This document shows positions 41,899 to 50,230 of a stretch of 64,000 nt of DNA, piece by piece (within the stretch, counting starts at the first letter, position 1; each line of letters begins with the position of its first letter). The DNA is from Acidimicrobiia bacterium (GTDB lineage Bacteria; Actinomycetota; Acidimicrobiia; Acidimicrobiales; CAIXPF01). Below the pieces are notes generated by a model. The model did not search any database, had not been told where the DNA came from, and saw only the letters and a list, made by a program, of their open reading frames with translations. The position numbers were made by a program, and so were the translations under genes. The stretch spans positions 372,001 to 436,000 of the forward strand of contig CANJRG010000001.1 of the NCBI GenBank assembly GCA_947476745.1, written 5' to 3'.

Positions 41899-42534
41899 CT
41901 ACCGGGAGGCCGGCGGCTCGGCCCCTCCGGCCGCGGCAAGGCGAGTCGGCCTGACGAACGCGGAGCGGTCGCGCTCCACCGACTCGCGCATCGCGCAGCC
42001 CTCGACGTGGTCGTTGACCATGCCCGTCGCCTGCATCAGCGCATACATGGTGGTGGGACCGACGAAACGCCAACCGCGTGCCCGCAACGCCTTGGACATC
42101 GCGCTCGACGCCGGAGTGGCCGTCAGGGCCCGCACCGCGGCGTGGTCGCAACGGGCTGGGCGATCGGCCGGGTCCGGCTCGAACTGCCACAGGAAGGCGG
42201 CGATCGAGCCGGCCTCGTCAATCAGGTCGAGGGCGCGCCCGGCGTTGCCGATCGTGGCCTCGACCTTGCCCCGGTGCCGCACGATGCCCGCGTCGCCGAG
42301 CAGCCGCTCGACGTCGGCCGGACCGAAGGCGGCCACCTGCGCCGGGTCGAACCCGGCGAAGGCCCGGCGGAAGTTCTCCCGCTTGCGCAGGATGGTCAGC
42401 CACGACAGCCCTGCCTGGAAGCCCTCCAGGCAGAGCTTCTCGAACAGCCGGCGGTCCTCGCCGACCGGCCGGCCCCACTCGTGGTCGTGATAGTGCTGGT
42501 AGCCGGGGTCGACACCCGGCCACCAGCAGCTCAC
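41899..42534 (-). CDS. tag: DNA-3-methyladenine glycosylase I
   Basis: 211 residues. Base-excision enzyme removing 3-methyladenine. [22 protein letters not shown] at the start and [12 protein letters not shown] near the end supply the Cys/His pairs of the Tag zinc site (Cys3, His; His, Cys). [17 protein letters not shown] is the conserved helix-turn block. Start GTG 42534 chosen because Cys3 must follow closely after the start, as in E. coli Tag; the frame is open upstream to 42608 with a TTG option. Follows the HpcH-like gene in the same direction. Confidence 0.92.
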   Translation of the reverse strand: MSCWWPGVDPGYQHYHDHEWGRPVGEDRRLFEKLCLEGFQAGLSWLTILRKRENFRRAFAGFDPAQVAAFGPADVERLLGDAGIVRHRGKVEATIGNAGRALDLIDEAGSIAAFLWQFEPDPADRPARCDHAAVRALTATPASSAMSKALRARGWRFVGPTTMYALMQATGMVNDHVEGCAMRESVERDRSAFVRPTRLAAAGGAEPPASR

Positions 42535-42614
42535 GACCCCGTCGGCCCGCCGCAGCAGGCCCTCGGCCGCCAGCGGATCACCCGCCCCGGCGGGAACCTC
42601 GCTCGCCAAGATGG

Positions 42615-43400
42615 TCAGTAGATCTTGCCGCTGGAGCTGGCCGAGCCACCCTCGTTGGCGACCTTCACGTCGTTGCGCATCCCGGCGCTGAGGGCCTGCA
42701 GGTCGCTCGACACCGTGATCATTCGGAACCCGTTGCCCACCCGCTTGGCGGCCAACCCGGAGATCGAGTGGATGCCGGGGATCACGCCGTGACGTTGGCA
42801 GCTGCCCACGATGGTGGCGATGGCCTCGTCGAAGACCGTGCCGGGGTTGTCCACCCCGGGCGGCAGGCCGTAGGTGATCGACAGGTCGGCCGGACCGACG
42901 TACACCGCGTCGATCCCGGGCACGGAGAGGATGTCGTCGACGGCCTCGACGGCCTGACGGGTCTCGACCATCGGGATGCAGGCGATCTCGTCGTTGGCCC
43001 ACGAGAAGTAGTCGGCACCGAAGGCCATACCGGCGCGGATGGGGCCGAAGCTCCGCGCCCCCGCCGGGGCGTATCGGCATGCGGCCACCGCGGCCTGGGC
43101 CTCCGCCCGGGAGTTCACCATCGGGATGACCACCCCGAGCGCCCCGGCGTCGAGGACCCGACCGATGATGCCCGGCTCCAGCCACGGCACCCGCACGATA
43201 GGGGTGGACTCGGCTCCCCGCATGGCCGCCAGCATGTTGATGGCGACCTGGTAGTCGGCCACCCCGTGCTGCATGTCGATGCAGACGTAGTCGAACCCGC
43301 CAAGCGCCGCCGCTTCGGCCACGAGCGGGCTGGGGATCGACAGCCAGGCACCGTAGGTCGGCTCGCCGGCGCGCCACTTTTCCTTGAGACGGTTCTTCAC
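42615..43400 (-). CDS. HpcH/HpaI-type aldolase/lyase
   Basis: 261 residues. Metal-dependent class II pyruvate aldolase fold. YGAWLSIPSPLVAEAAALGGFDYVCIDMQHG (catalytic and CoA/pyruvate pocket), RVPWLEPGIIGRVLDAGALGVVIPMV, IPMVETRQAVEAVDDI (metal Glu) and VYVGPADLSITYG (metal Asp) are in order. It cleaves or forms 4-hydroxy-2-keto acids such as HKHD; substrate not known here. Start GTG 43400 has TAGCGT (minus strand, 43408-43413) 7 nt upstream, so it is leaderless. Divergent from the gene at 43456 by 55 bp. Confidence 0.9.
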   Translation of the reverse strand: MKNRLKEKWRAGEPTYGAWLSIPSPLVAEAAALGGFDYVCIDMQHGVADYQVAINMLAAMRGAESTPIVRVPWLEPGIIGRVLDAGALGVVIPMVNSRAEAQAAVAACRYAPAGARSFGPIRAGMAFGADYFSWANDEIACIPMVETRQAVEAVDDILSVPGIDAVYVGPADLSITYGLPPGVDNPGTVFDEAIATIVGSCQRHGVIPGIHSISGLAAKRVGNGFRMITVSSDLQALSAGMRNDVKVANEGGSASSSGKIY

Positions 43401-43455
43401 GCCGAGGACGCTACTCGGCCCCGGCAGGATCGGCCCGGCGTTAAGGTTCGCGGCG

Positions 43456-44280
43456 ATGGGCTGGCTGCAACGAATCATCGGCAGCGACGCGAGCGGGGGC
43501 AGGAGTGGCGGCCTGGCACCGTCGGGCGAGCGGAATCAGGGCAACCCGCCCTCCGCCAACGGGGCGTCCTCGATGCACCTGTTCTGGGACCTCGACGGTC
43601 GGTTCGCCGCCGCCGAGGTCACCCTGACCGTCATCGAGCCACCCCGGGTGGACCGCCTGTACTTCTGGGCCCTGCAGGCCACCTTCACCGACGGCACCGA
43701 GGATCTCGGCGGCGCCCACCTCGGCCTGCAGTGGCACCCCGACTACCCGGGCCGCACCGCCGCCAACTGGGGCGGCTACCGCAGCGGCGGCGGCGAACTC
43801 GACGGGTCGACGTCGGCGCTGCCCTCGGCGTTAGGCAACCCCCACACCCGCAACTTCGCCTGGCAGGCAGCGATTCCCTACCGGCTGCGGATCGAGCGCA
43901 GCCCCGACCGGCCCGGCGCCTGGCGCGGCTCGGTCCGCGACCTACGGACGGAGTCCTCCACGGTGATCCGCGACCTGTACCCGGGCGGCACCCACCTGCG
44001 CTCGCTCATGATGTGGTCGGAGGTCTTCGCCCGTTGCGATCATCCGTCGGTCGCCGTCCGCTGGTCGGACCCCGTGGCCATCGACGACGACGGCAGGCGT
44101 CACCGACCGTCGTCGGTGACGGTGAACTACCAGTCCCTCGACGAGGGCGGCTGCTCCAACACGTCCTGCGATGCCGATACCGATGCCATGACCGACGGCG
44201 GCACCGATGCTCCCGCCATCGTGCAACGGACGGCTGTGGCGCGCACCACGACCCAGGGAACGCACCTGGCCCTACCGTGA
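43456..44280 (+). CDS. Hypothetical protein, beta-rich
   Basis: 274 residues, not recognised. After a short N-terminus (MGWLQRIIG and a Gly/Ser-rich linker to about 35) it has alternating hydrophobic strands: MHLFWDLDGRFAAAEVTLTVIEPP, YFWALQATFTDG, GAHLGLQWHPDYPGRTAANWGGY. Trp-rich, with a late DEGGCSNTSCDADTD. It may be a beta-sandwich protein of carbohydrate-binding type, which is a guess. No signal peptide. Start ATG 43456 has TAAGGT (43442-43447) 8 nt upstream, so it is leaderless. Its 3' end overlaps the convergent pseudouridine synthase gene by 9 bp. Confidence 0.7.
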   Translation: MGWLQRIIGSDASGGRSGGLAPSGERNQGNPPSANGASSMHLFWDLDGRFAAAEVTLTVIEPPRVDRLYFWALQATFTDGTEDLGGAHLGLQWHPDYPGRTAANWGGYRSGGGELDGSTSALPSALGNPHTRNFAWQAAIPYRLRIERSPDRPGAWRGSVRDLRTESSTVIRDLYPGGTHLRSLMMWSEVFARCDHPSVAVRWSDPVAIDDDGRRHRPSSVTVNYQSLDEGGCSNTSCDADTDAMTDGGTDAPAIVQRTAVARTTTQGTHLALP

Positions 44281-45384
44281 GGCGTCGGCGACCAGGCTGG
44301 CGGCATCGTCGGGCAGCGGGCTCTGCACCGTGAAGGTCCCACCCTTGACCGGATGGGGCAGGGTGAGCCGCCAAGCGTGCAGCATGACCCGGGCCGCGGG
44401 CTCGCCTCCGTAGAGCTCGTCACCCACGATCGGCAGGCCGCCGCCGGCGAGATGCACCCGGATCTGGTGGGTCCGGCCCGTCAGCGGCCGGGCCTCGATC
44501 ACCACCAGCGGGCCGGCCGTGCGCCGATGCACCCGGAGCGAGGTCTCGGCCTGATCGCCGCCGCTGCTCACCGGCCCGTACTTCGCCGGACGGTTGCGGG
44601 GGCTCACCCGGCCGAGATGGTTCGACACCGTCCAGGTCTCCCCCGGCAATCGACCGCGACATACCGCAAGGTACTGCTTGACCACCCGGCGGCCGGCGAA
44701 GGCGTCGGCGAGCGCGGCGTTCGCCGAGCGATCCTTGGCGAAGAGCACCAGCCCGGTGGTGTCGCGGTCGAGGCGATGGTGGATGGCCAGGTAGGACCGG
44801 TCACCGCCGGGTCCGTCACCGCCGGGTCCGTCACCGCCGGGTCCGTCACCGCCGGGTCCGTCACCGCCGGGTCCGTCACCGCCGGGCGACCGGGCGGCGA
44901 GCAGGGCCTGCACCATCCCGTGCAGGTGCGGACGGGCGGGGTCGATCGTGGCGTGGGTGGGCAGGCCCGCCGGTTTGTCCACCACGATCAGCCACTCGTC
45001 CTCGTAACGGACCGAGGACTCGGTGAGCGACGGTACGGCAACCGTCGCCGCGGCCGGGGCCGCGCCACGCCGAGCGGCACCGTCGGACCCGCTGCCGGAA
45101 GCGCCGTCGTCGAGTCGGCAGACGATCCGGTAGCCGAGCTGCACCGAAGCCGACGGGTGGGTATGAACCCGGCCGTTGACCGAGACCGCCCCGGCGACGA
45201 TCAGCCGTTGGACGGCGTTGCGGCTGAGCGTCACGCCCTCGGCGGCCAGACCGTCACCGACCACTCGGTCGAGCCGGGCTCCGACCCGGTCCGGCCCGAC
45301 GATGATCGTGCGGACGGCGCCGGCGGACCGGGACGGTGGGCGGCGCGGGGACTGCGCCGGCGAGCGGAACGGAGGCGGTGGCAT
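44272..45384 (-). CDS. RluA-family pseudouridine synthase with internal Gly/Asp/Pro repeat
   Basis: 370 residues. S4-like RNA-binding domain about 27-85 (ARLDRVVGDGLAAEGVTLSRNAVQRLIVAGAVSVNG). Catalytic domain about 125-360: VVDKPAGLPTHA, HRLDRDTTGLVLFAKD (catalytic Asp, about 205-220), RPLTGRTHQIRVHL. It converts uridines in rRNA or tRNA to pseudouridine. Between the first two catalytic blocks is a low-complexity run of GGDGP units encoded by a 15-bp tandem repeat, absent from ordinary family members. Start ATG 45384 has TAGTGT (minus strand, 45393-45398) 8 nt upstream, so it is leaderless. Confidence 0.9.
   Translation of the reverse strand: MPPPPFRSPAQSPRRPPSRSAGAVRTIIVGPDRVGARLDRVVGDGLAAEGVTLSRNAVQRLIVAGAVSVNGRVHTHPSASVQLGYRIVCRLDDGASGSGSDGAARRGAAPAAATVAVPSLTESSVRYEDEWLIVVDKPAGLPTHATIDPARPHLHGMVQALLAARSPGGDGPGGDGPGGDGPGGDGPGGDGPGGDRSYLAIHHRLDRDTTGLVLFAKDRSANAALADAFAGRRVVKQYLAVCRGRLPGETWTVSNHLGRVSPRNRPAKYGPVSSGGDQAETSLRVHRRTAGPLVVIEARPLTGRTHQIRVHLAGGGLPIVGDELYGGEPAARVMLHAWRLTLPHPVKGGTFTVQSPLPDDAASLVADASR
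44801..44890. repeat. 15-bp in-frame tandem repeat in pseudouridine synthase gene
   Basis: Five perfect copies of TCACCGCCGGGTCCG (44801-44875) plus a diverged sixth. On the gene strand it encodes repeated GGDGP. A copy change keeps the reading frame. Confidence 0.95.
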
Positions 45385-45464
45385 CGACGCCGACACTACG
45401 CACGGTGGGGCCATTCCACGCAGGTGAGGCCCCACCGACCCCGCCGGCCCGTAGGCTGGCCGGT

Positions 45465-46019
45465 GTGCGCGTGACGTCGATGAACCTGTTCTTCACCCTG
45501 CTGGCATTCCTCGCCGGCGGGGCGTCGGTCGCGCTGCTCGCCATCTCGCTGGTCTCCACGCCGGCCGTCGTCCGGCTCCGCCGCGACGTCGCCGACGCCG
45601 CGCTGCCGCTGGCCCTGGCGGTCGCCGCCACCTGCACCGCTGGCAGCCTCTACTACTCCGAGGTGATGGACTACACCCCATGCAAGCTGTGCTGGTTCCA
45701 GCGCATCTGCATGTACCCGCTGGTGGTGCTCTTCACCGTCGCCGTGGCCCGCAAGGACCGCGGGATCCACCACTACGCCCTTCCGCTGAGCGTCATCGGC
45801 GGCGCCATCTCGATCTACCACTATCAGCTGCAACGCTTGCCGCAGCAGCAGTCCGCGGTGTGCGCGATCGAGGCGCCCTGCACCGCCAAGGAGGTCGAAC
45901 AGTTCGGTTTCGTGACCATCCCGATGATGGCGCTGACCGGCTTCGCCCTCATTGGCACGCTGATGTTCTCTGTGCGCGCCGCGTCCCGTATCCCGCTCAC
46001 CGACCAGGAGGCGTCATGA
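45465..46019 (+). CDS. Disulfide bond formation protein B (DsbB/BdbC-like)
   Basis: 184 residues with four membrane helices (about 5-25, 40-58, 68-85, 150-172). [16 protein letters not shown] (about 67-82) is the first-loop CxxC with quinone-site residues. AVCAIEAPC (about 132-140) is the second redox Cys pair. It passes electrons from DsbA-like partners to quinone. Start GTG 45465 has TAGGCT (45452-45457) 7 nt upstream, so it is leaderless. Its stop overlaps the next gene's start (ATGA), the thioredoxin-fold partner. Confidence 0.92.
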   Translation: MRVTSMNLFFTLLAFLAGGASVALLAISLVSTPAVVRLRRDVADAALPLALAVAATCTAGSLYYSEVMDYTPCKLCWFQRICMYPLVVLFTVAVARKDRGIHHYALPLSVIGGAISIYHYQLQRLPQQQSAVCAIEAPCTAKEVEQFGFVTIPMMALTGFALIGTLMFSVRAASRIPLTDQEAS

Positions 46020-46684
46020 GCCCCAACCCCCCCAAAGCCCCGACCCGCAGCCGTGCACCGTGGATCATCGGATCCGTCGTGGCGGTGGTTGCCCTGCTCT
46101 TCGCTGTGGTGGCGCTGCTGTCGGGAACCGGGTCCGGCGGGAGCGACGGCGGGAGCGCCGACGACGCCGGCCGGATGGGGGTCGTCAACGGCCCGGTCAC
46201 CATCACCGGGGCGATCCTGCCCGCGGTGGCGCAGGCCGGCGCCGACCCGGCTGCGGGCAAGGCGTTCCCCGTCTTGAAGGGCTCCAACCTCCTCGACGGG
46301 TCGCCGCTGGAGATCGGCGCCGACGGCCGGCCCAAGGTCGTGATGTACCTCGCCCACTGGTGCCCGCACTGCCAGGCCGAGGTGCCGGTGATCACCAAGT
46401 GGATCGCCGAGCACGGCAAGCCGAAGGACGTCGACCTCTATGCGGTGTCGACCGCCGTCGCCCCCGAACGGGGCAACTTCCCCCCGGCGTCGTGGCTGGA
46501 ACGCGAGAAGTGGCCGGTGCCGACCATGGCGGACACCGAGGACGGCATTGCCTTCAAGGCCGCCGGCCTGTCGTCGTTCCCGAGCTTCGTGGTGGTCGAC
46601 GCCAACGGGAAGGTCGTCACCCGCACCTCGGGCGAGCTGAGCACCACCCAGTTCGAGCAGCTGTTGGCCCAGGCCAAGGGCTGA
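46016..46684 (+). CDS. Membrane-anchored thioredoxin-fold oxidoreductase (DsbA/BdbD-like)
   Basis: 222 residues. One N-terminal membrane helix (about 15-38), a Gly/Ser linker, then a thioredoxin fold facing outwards: VMYLAHWCPHCQAEVPV (CxxC as CPHC, about 108-124), AVSTAVAPERGNFPP, LSSFPSFVVVDANGKV with the cis-Pro. CPHC is the DsbA-type active site. It should introduce disulfides in exported proteins and be reoxidised by the adjacent DsbB-like protein. Start ATG 46016 overlaps the upstream stop by 4 nt. Confidence 0.91.
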   Translation: MSPNPPKAPTRSRAPWIIGSVVAVVALLFAVVALLSGTGSGGSDGGSADDAGRMGVVNGPVTITGAILPAVAQAGADPAAGKAFPVLKGSNLLDGSPLEIGADGRPKVVMYLAHWCPHCQAEVPVITKWIAEHGKPKDVDLYAVSTAVAPERGNFPPASWLEREKWPVPTMADTEDGIAFKAAGLSSFPSFVVVDANGKVVTRTSGELSTTQFEQLLAQAKG

Positions 46685-46702
46685 GGTGTTGACTGCGCCG
46701 TG

Positions 46703-47401
46703 ATGGACGAGCCTGCCTTCGCCACCGACGCCGTACCGGCCGCGACCGTCATTCTGTTGCGCGACGGCGACGGCGGGGTGGAGACACTCATGTTGCGCCG
46801 CAACGCGGCACTCGCCTTCGCCGGCGGGGCCTGGGTCTTTCCCGGCGGTCGCGTCGACCCGGGCGACCTCGATCCGGCTCAGCCCGACGACGAGATCGCC
46901 GCAGCCCGGCGGGCCGCGGCGCGCGAAGCGAGCGAGGAGGCCGGGCTCGATCTCGATCCGGCCGAGTTCGCGGTGCTGGCGCGTTGGTGCCCGCCACCGC
47001 AGGCCCCACGCCGATTCAACACCTGGTTCTTCGTGGCCGCCGCGGGCCAGGGCGAGGTGACCATCGACGGGGGCGAGATCCACGACCACGCCTGGACATC
47101 GCCACAGGAGGCGATGCGCCGTCGCCTGGTCGGCGAGGTCGAGATGATCCCGCCGACCTGGGTCACCCTGCTCGGGCTGTCGGCGTTCGCCACGGTCGAC
47201 GAAGCCCTCCGCACCATCAGCCAGCGACAGCCCGACGAGTTCGTGACCCGGATGGTCAAGCTCGACGACGGCCGCCAAGCGCTGCTGTGGGGCGGCGACA
47301 GCGGCCACGAGACCGGCTCCCTCGACCTGCCCGGGCCACGGCACCGGTTGTGGCTGCACGAGCCGGAATGGCGCTACGAGCGAGACTTTGACCAGATCTG
47401 A
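46703..47401 (+). CDS. NUDIX hydrolase, NUDT19-like
   Basis: 232 residues. AATVILLRDGDGGVETLMLRRN then FAGGAWVFPGGRVDPGD and a long insert before AARRAAAREASEEAGLDL, giving a stretched NUDIX box as in NUDT7/NUDT19 proteins that hydrolyse CoA derivatives. Later blocks: RFNTWFFVAAAGQG, HDHAWTSPQEAM, PPTWVTL. Likely substrate CoA or acyl-CoA by family analogy. Start ATG 46703 (GTG 46700 just before). 18 bp after the thioredoxin-fold gene, so possibly cotranscribed. Confidence 0.86.
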   Translation: MDEPAFATDAVPAATVILLRDGDGGVETLMLRRNAALAFAGGAWVFPGGRVDPGDLDPAQPDDEIAAARRAAAREASEEAGLDLDPAEFAVLARWCPPPQAPRRFNTWFFVAAAGQGEVTIDGGEIHDHAWTSPQEAMRRRLVGEVEMIPPTWVTLLGLSAFATVDEALRTISQRQPDEFVTRMVKLDDGRQALLWGGDSGHETGSLDLPGPRHRLWLHEPEWRYERDFDQI

Positions 47402-47407
47402 CCCGCC

Positions 47408-47448
47408 ACCGGGGTCCGACACCGGGGTCCGACGCCGCTGGGTCCGAC
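47408..47448. repeat. 13-bp tandem repeat after NUDIX gene
   Basis: Two perfect copies of ACCGGGGTCCGAC (47408-47433) and a diverged third copy to 47448, starting 7 bp after the NUDIX stop codon. Confidence 0.9.
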
Positions 47449-47458
47449 GGCCGTCACC

Positions 47459-47508
47459 CGATCAGGGCCGCTTCGCCCGATCAGGGCCGCTTCGCCCGAT
47501 CAGGGCCG
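47459..47508. repeat. 19-bp tandem repeat spanning cobS stop codon
   Basis: Unit CGATCAGGGCCGCTTCGCC at 47459-47477 and 47478-47496, with a partial third copy from 47497 that contains the cobS TGA (minus strand, 47500-47502). As with the polymerase gene, the repeat copies the stop-codon context into the downstream flank. Confidence 0.92.
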
Positions 47509-48243
47509 GTGCACCGTGGCGGCCACCAGCCCGACCGTCTCGGCCACGACGACCAGGGCCCCGAGGACGTCGCCGGTGTAGCCGCCCAGCCGACGCCGGG
47601 CCAGCGCGACAATGGCGAGCGCGCCCAGCAGCGCACCGACGAACGCAGCGGACCCCGTTCGACCGGCGAGCACCAGCACCACCGCACCGGCACCGACGCC
47701 GCTCACCGCGCCGATCACATTCGCCCGGCGCTCCCCGAACGCGGTCGCCAGCCCGCTCGGTCGGGCGTAGGGAAGGATGACCGCGGTTGCCGCCATCAGC
47801 CCCCGCGCGCCACCCCAGAGACCGGCGAGCAGCAGGGGCGAGGGCGAAAGGGCGGTCAGGGCCGCAACCTGCAGGACGAGGGTCAGCCCGACGACCACCA
47901 CGGCGAACGCCCCGACGTCCGGGGTGCGCATCACCGTCAGGCGGCGGTCGCGGTCCATGGGGGCGAGCAGGCCGTCGGCGCAGTCGGCCAAACCGTCGAG
48001 GTGCAACATGCCGGTCAGCGCAGCGTCGAGGGCCACGATCAGCGCCGCGGCGACCAACGGTGGGGTGACCGAACCCAGCGCCCACCAGGCACCGCCGAGC
48101 ACCGCCCCGAGTACCAGGCCGACCAGGCCGAAAAAGGCCGGCGCACGGTGGTGCGGCGCGCTCGCCCCGCCCACCACGGTGAGCAGCGAGCAGGCGGAGC
48201 GCCACCCGGTACCGCGGTCGGCCTGCGGCCCGCTCGAACTCAT
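47500..48243 (-). CDS. cobS: Adenosylcobinamide-GDP ribazoletransferase (cobalamin synthase)
   Basis: 247 residues, multi-helix membrane protein. It joins adenosyl-GDP-cobinamide and alpha-ribazole, a late step in B12 nucleotide-loop assembly. MLHLDGLADCADGLLA (about 80-95) is the Asp-rich active-site motif, followed by DRRLTVMRTPDVGAFAV and LPYARPSGLATAFG. Start ATG 48243 overlaps the cobU stop (ATGA), so it is translationally coupled. No cobT or cobC is present here. Ends within a 19-bp tandem repeat that carries its stop codon. Confidence 0.92.
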   Translation of the reverse strand: MSSSGPQADRGTGWRSACSLLTVVGGASAPHHRAPAFFGLVGLVLGAVLGGAWWALGSVTPPLVAAALIVALDAALTGMLHLDGLADCADGLLAPMDRDRRLTVMRTPDVGAFAVVVVGLTLVLQVAALTALSPSPLLLAGLWGGARGLMAATAVILPYARPSGLATAFGERRANVIGAVSGVGAGAVVLVLAGRTGSAAFVGALLGALAIVALARRRLGGYTGDVLGALVVVAETVGLVAATVHRP

Positions 48244-48743
48244 GGCAGCACGTCCTGCCAGCCGACGAGGGGCAGCGCCCGCCCGGCGACCACCAGCACA
48301 CTGCGCTGCGCAACGTCGGCGACAGCCCGGTTGAGCGACCCGAGGGCATCGCGGAAGCGCACCCCGACCTCGGTAGGGGGATGCACGCTGAGCCCGACCT
48401 CGTCGCTCACCACGACGGTGTCGCCCCGCCGTGCCACCAAGGCCCGGCACAACCCCTCGGCGTCGGCCACGAAGTCCTCGTGACGGGCCAGCCAGGTACC
48501 CAACGAGTCGACCAGGACGGTGCCGACGATCTCGGTCAGCGCGGCAGGCAGGGCGGTCCCGACCTCGACGGTGGCCCACTCGGCCGGACGACGGACCCGG
48601 TGGGCCTCGATGCGAGCCGTCATCGCCGCGTCGCTGTTCCACCCGGTGGCGACGTAGGTGACCGGCGGGGCCAGACCCGCCGCCCAGCGTTCCGCGAGAT
48701 CGGACTTGCCCGATCGGGCACCACCGAGCACCAACACGATCAC
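48240..48743 (-). CDS. cobU: Adenosylcobinamide kinase/guanylyltransferase
   Basis: 167 residues. It phosphorylates adenosylcobinamide and transfers GMP to it. LVLGGARSGKSDLAERWA (P-loop at about 7-14), ATGWNSDAAMTARIEAHRVRRPAEWATVE (His that takes GMP, about 46), VDSLGTWL, and VVSDEVGLSVHPPTEVGVRFRDALGSLNRAVA match CobU throughout. Start GTG 48743 has TACCGT (minus strand, 48751-48756) 7 nt upstream, so it is leaderless and no cobalamin riboswitch can precede it. Operon with cobS. Confidence 0.94.
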   Translation of the reverse strand: MIVLVLGGARSGKSDLAERWAAGLAPPVTYVATGWNSDAAMTARIEAHRVRRPAEWATVEVGTALPAALTEIVGTVLVDSLGTWLARHEDFVADAEGLCRALVARRGDTVVVSDEVGLSVHPPTEVGVRFRDALGSLNRAVADVAQRSVLVVAGRALPLVGWQDVLP

Positions 48744-48880
48744 CGGGCCAACGGTAGAGGACGGCGTATCGCGACGTCTGCACCCGCTGGCCGCAACGCT
48801 CCGCGCCGGCGCGCCGAACGACCCCTGAACAGGGCGAACACCAACGGCGCCGGTCCCGACCACACAGTGACCAACGTCCC

Positions 48881-48909
48881 TTGTGCTTGTGTTCACGATC
48901 GCATACGTT
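48881..48909 (+). promoter_or_regulatory. Sigma70-type promoter of small zinc-ribbon gene
   Basis: -35 TTGTGC (48881-48886), 17-bp spacer, -10 TACGTT (48904-48909). It predicts a transcript start near 48916 and a leader of about 60 nt with RBS AAGGAGAG. This leadered promoter contrasts with the leaderless ones around it. Confidence 0.6.
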
Positions 48910-48975
48910 CTGTCCACACCCAACCAAGCAACCGAGGCGTCGTCGAACGCCCCGTTTCCAGCAAGGAGAGTCCCC

Positions 48976-49113
48976 GTGGCCGTGGCAACAAAGTCCCGCC
49001 CCCTCGCTCAACTGTGCTCCTGTGGCCGTCCGTGCGTGCAGTACGTGACCGCCAAGGGCTGGAAGTCCGCCACCTACTGCGCGGAGTGCGCCAAGGACGA
49101 ACAGGCGCGCTGA
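48976..49113 (+). CDS. 45-residue zinc-ribbon protein
   Basis: MAVATKSRPLAQLCSCGRPC then VQYVTAKGWKSATYCAECAKDE. Five Cys in the order CxCxxxC...CxxC provide a zinc knuckle; the rest is basic. Such tiny Cys4 proteins often bind RNA, ribosomes or RNA polymerase, but I recognise no family. Start GTG 48976 has RBS AAGGAGAG 5 nt upstream. It stands alone, with a good sigma70-type promoter before it and the best terminator of this stretch after it (49191-49230), which suggests a separately and perhaps strongly expressed gene. Confidence 0.75.
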   Translation: MAVATKSRPLAQLCSCGRPCVQYVTAKGWKSATYCAECAKDEQAR

Positions 49114-49190
49114 GCGCCATCACGGCCTTCGACCTCGGCCCGGCGTGCCCGCCTCCCTCGGGGGCACGTAGCCACCGTGTCGTCGGAACC

Positions 49191-49230
49191 GCATCGGGCC
49201 CGGGTCCCCTCCCGGGCCCGATGCCGTTTT
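49191..49230 (+). terminator. Strong intrinsic terminator; rest of gap empty
   Basis: Perfect 14-bp stem GCATCGGGCCCGGG / CCCGGGCCCGATGC with a 6-nt loop, then CGTTTT. It closes the zinc-ribbon transcript. I see no gene in the remaining space to 49448, only a small hairpin GGGCC-TTC-GGCCC near 49308-49320. Confidence 0.9.
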
Positions 49231-49448
49231 CCCATCCCGATCCCCCGGCCGACCTGACGCCGACAGCGAGGCCACGGCGGACGCCCGCCGGTCCCCATGA
49301 CGGTCTGGGGCCTTCGGCCCGGTAAACGGATGGCCCATGGCCGCCACCGACGCCGCCGGGTTCACTGAGCACCGAAGGGGTGGTCGTCGGGCGGAAGACA
49401 GCCCCTTCACGGCGAAATGGGCGGCCTGGGAACTTTCCCCCGGGCCGC

Positions 49449-50092
49449 TCAGCCGCGTCCGGGCCCGAAATCCTCCAGATAGTGGGCCACGACCTCGTCG
49501 ACGGAACGATCGGCGGGCAGGCCGAGCCGCCGGGCCTGCTCGGCATCCCAGTGGCAGGGCCACGAGGCGACGATGGCCTCCACCGCCGGGTCGGGGGCCT
49601 CGGTGATCGTGCCCATGGACAGACCATGGGCCGCGCCGACCCGCCAGCATGTCGATCCCGCTCAGCGGCTCCCGGAAGACTCCGCTGGCGAAGGACGAGG
49701 CGGCCAGGTTCGGGCGGCCAGGTTCGGGCGGCCAGGTTCGGGCGATCACCGTCGGAAGCCGGGCGATGCGTCCATCAACCTGGCCACGGTGGGTCGCCTC
49801 GTTGACCAGCAGCTCGAGCACGACCTTGGTCATCGCGTAGGTCGAGGCCGGGACCGCCTTGGTGGCGTCCCCGGCCGGATCGGCCTCCGCGTCGGCGGAC
49901 ACCACCGATGCCAGGTGCACGACGGCGTCCGCCCCGGCCACCAGCTCGTCGAGGGCCGCGGCCGGATCCGTCAGGTCGATCTCGACCCGATGGCACCGAT
50001 CGTCGCCACCAACCCCACCGGCTGCCGCTGGCTGCCGCTGGCGCGCCTGTCGGGGCGGCAAACCCGGCGCTGCCGGTGATGACCGTCCTCAT
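49449..50092 (-). pseudogene. denD: Decayed NAD-dependent epimerase, D-erythronate dehydrogenase-like
   Basis: Fragments in three frames. ATG 50092 begins MRTVITGSAGF (Rossmann start), then the frame breaks. Next comes CHRVEIDLTDPAAALDELVAGADAVVHLASVVSADAEADP, which jumps (the segment with the VNxxG and SS motifs is missing) to PASTYAMTKVVLELLVNEATHRGQVDGRIARLPTVIAR and GRPNLAASSFASGVFREPLSG. After a second break the C-terminus reads TEAPDPAVEAIVASW...VAHYLEDFGPGRG, stopping at 49449. About 640 bp remain of an expected 950 or more, so two internal deletions and frameshifts have occurred. A 14-bp tandem repeat (about 49703-49744) lies in the middle piece. The catalytic YxxxK survives as YAMTK. 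Confidence 0.8.
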
Positions 50093-50230
50093 CCGGCGCA
50101 CCGAAGCGGCCGCGCCCGGACGCCGACCGACGTCGCAGCAGCCGCCGACCGCTGTCGCACCGGCCGGCATCGGGCGTCGGGACCCGGCCGGACCCTGTTC
50201 AGCGGTCTCCCCGGACGCCATGATGGAACG

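Noticed and set aside
44801-44890. CRISPR-like array
   Set aside because: Contiguous 15-bp units without spacers, in frame inside a gene; a simple tandem repeat.
48744-48880. Cobalamin riboswitch before cobU
   Set aside because: cobU appears leaderless, and no B12-box-like sequence is visible.
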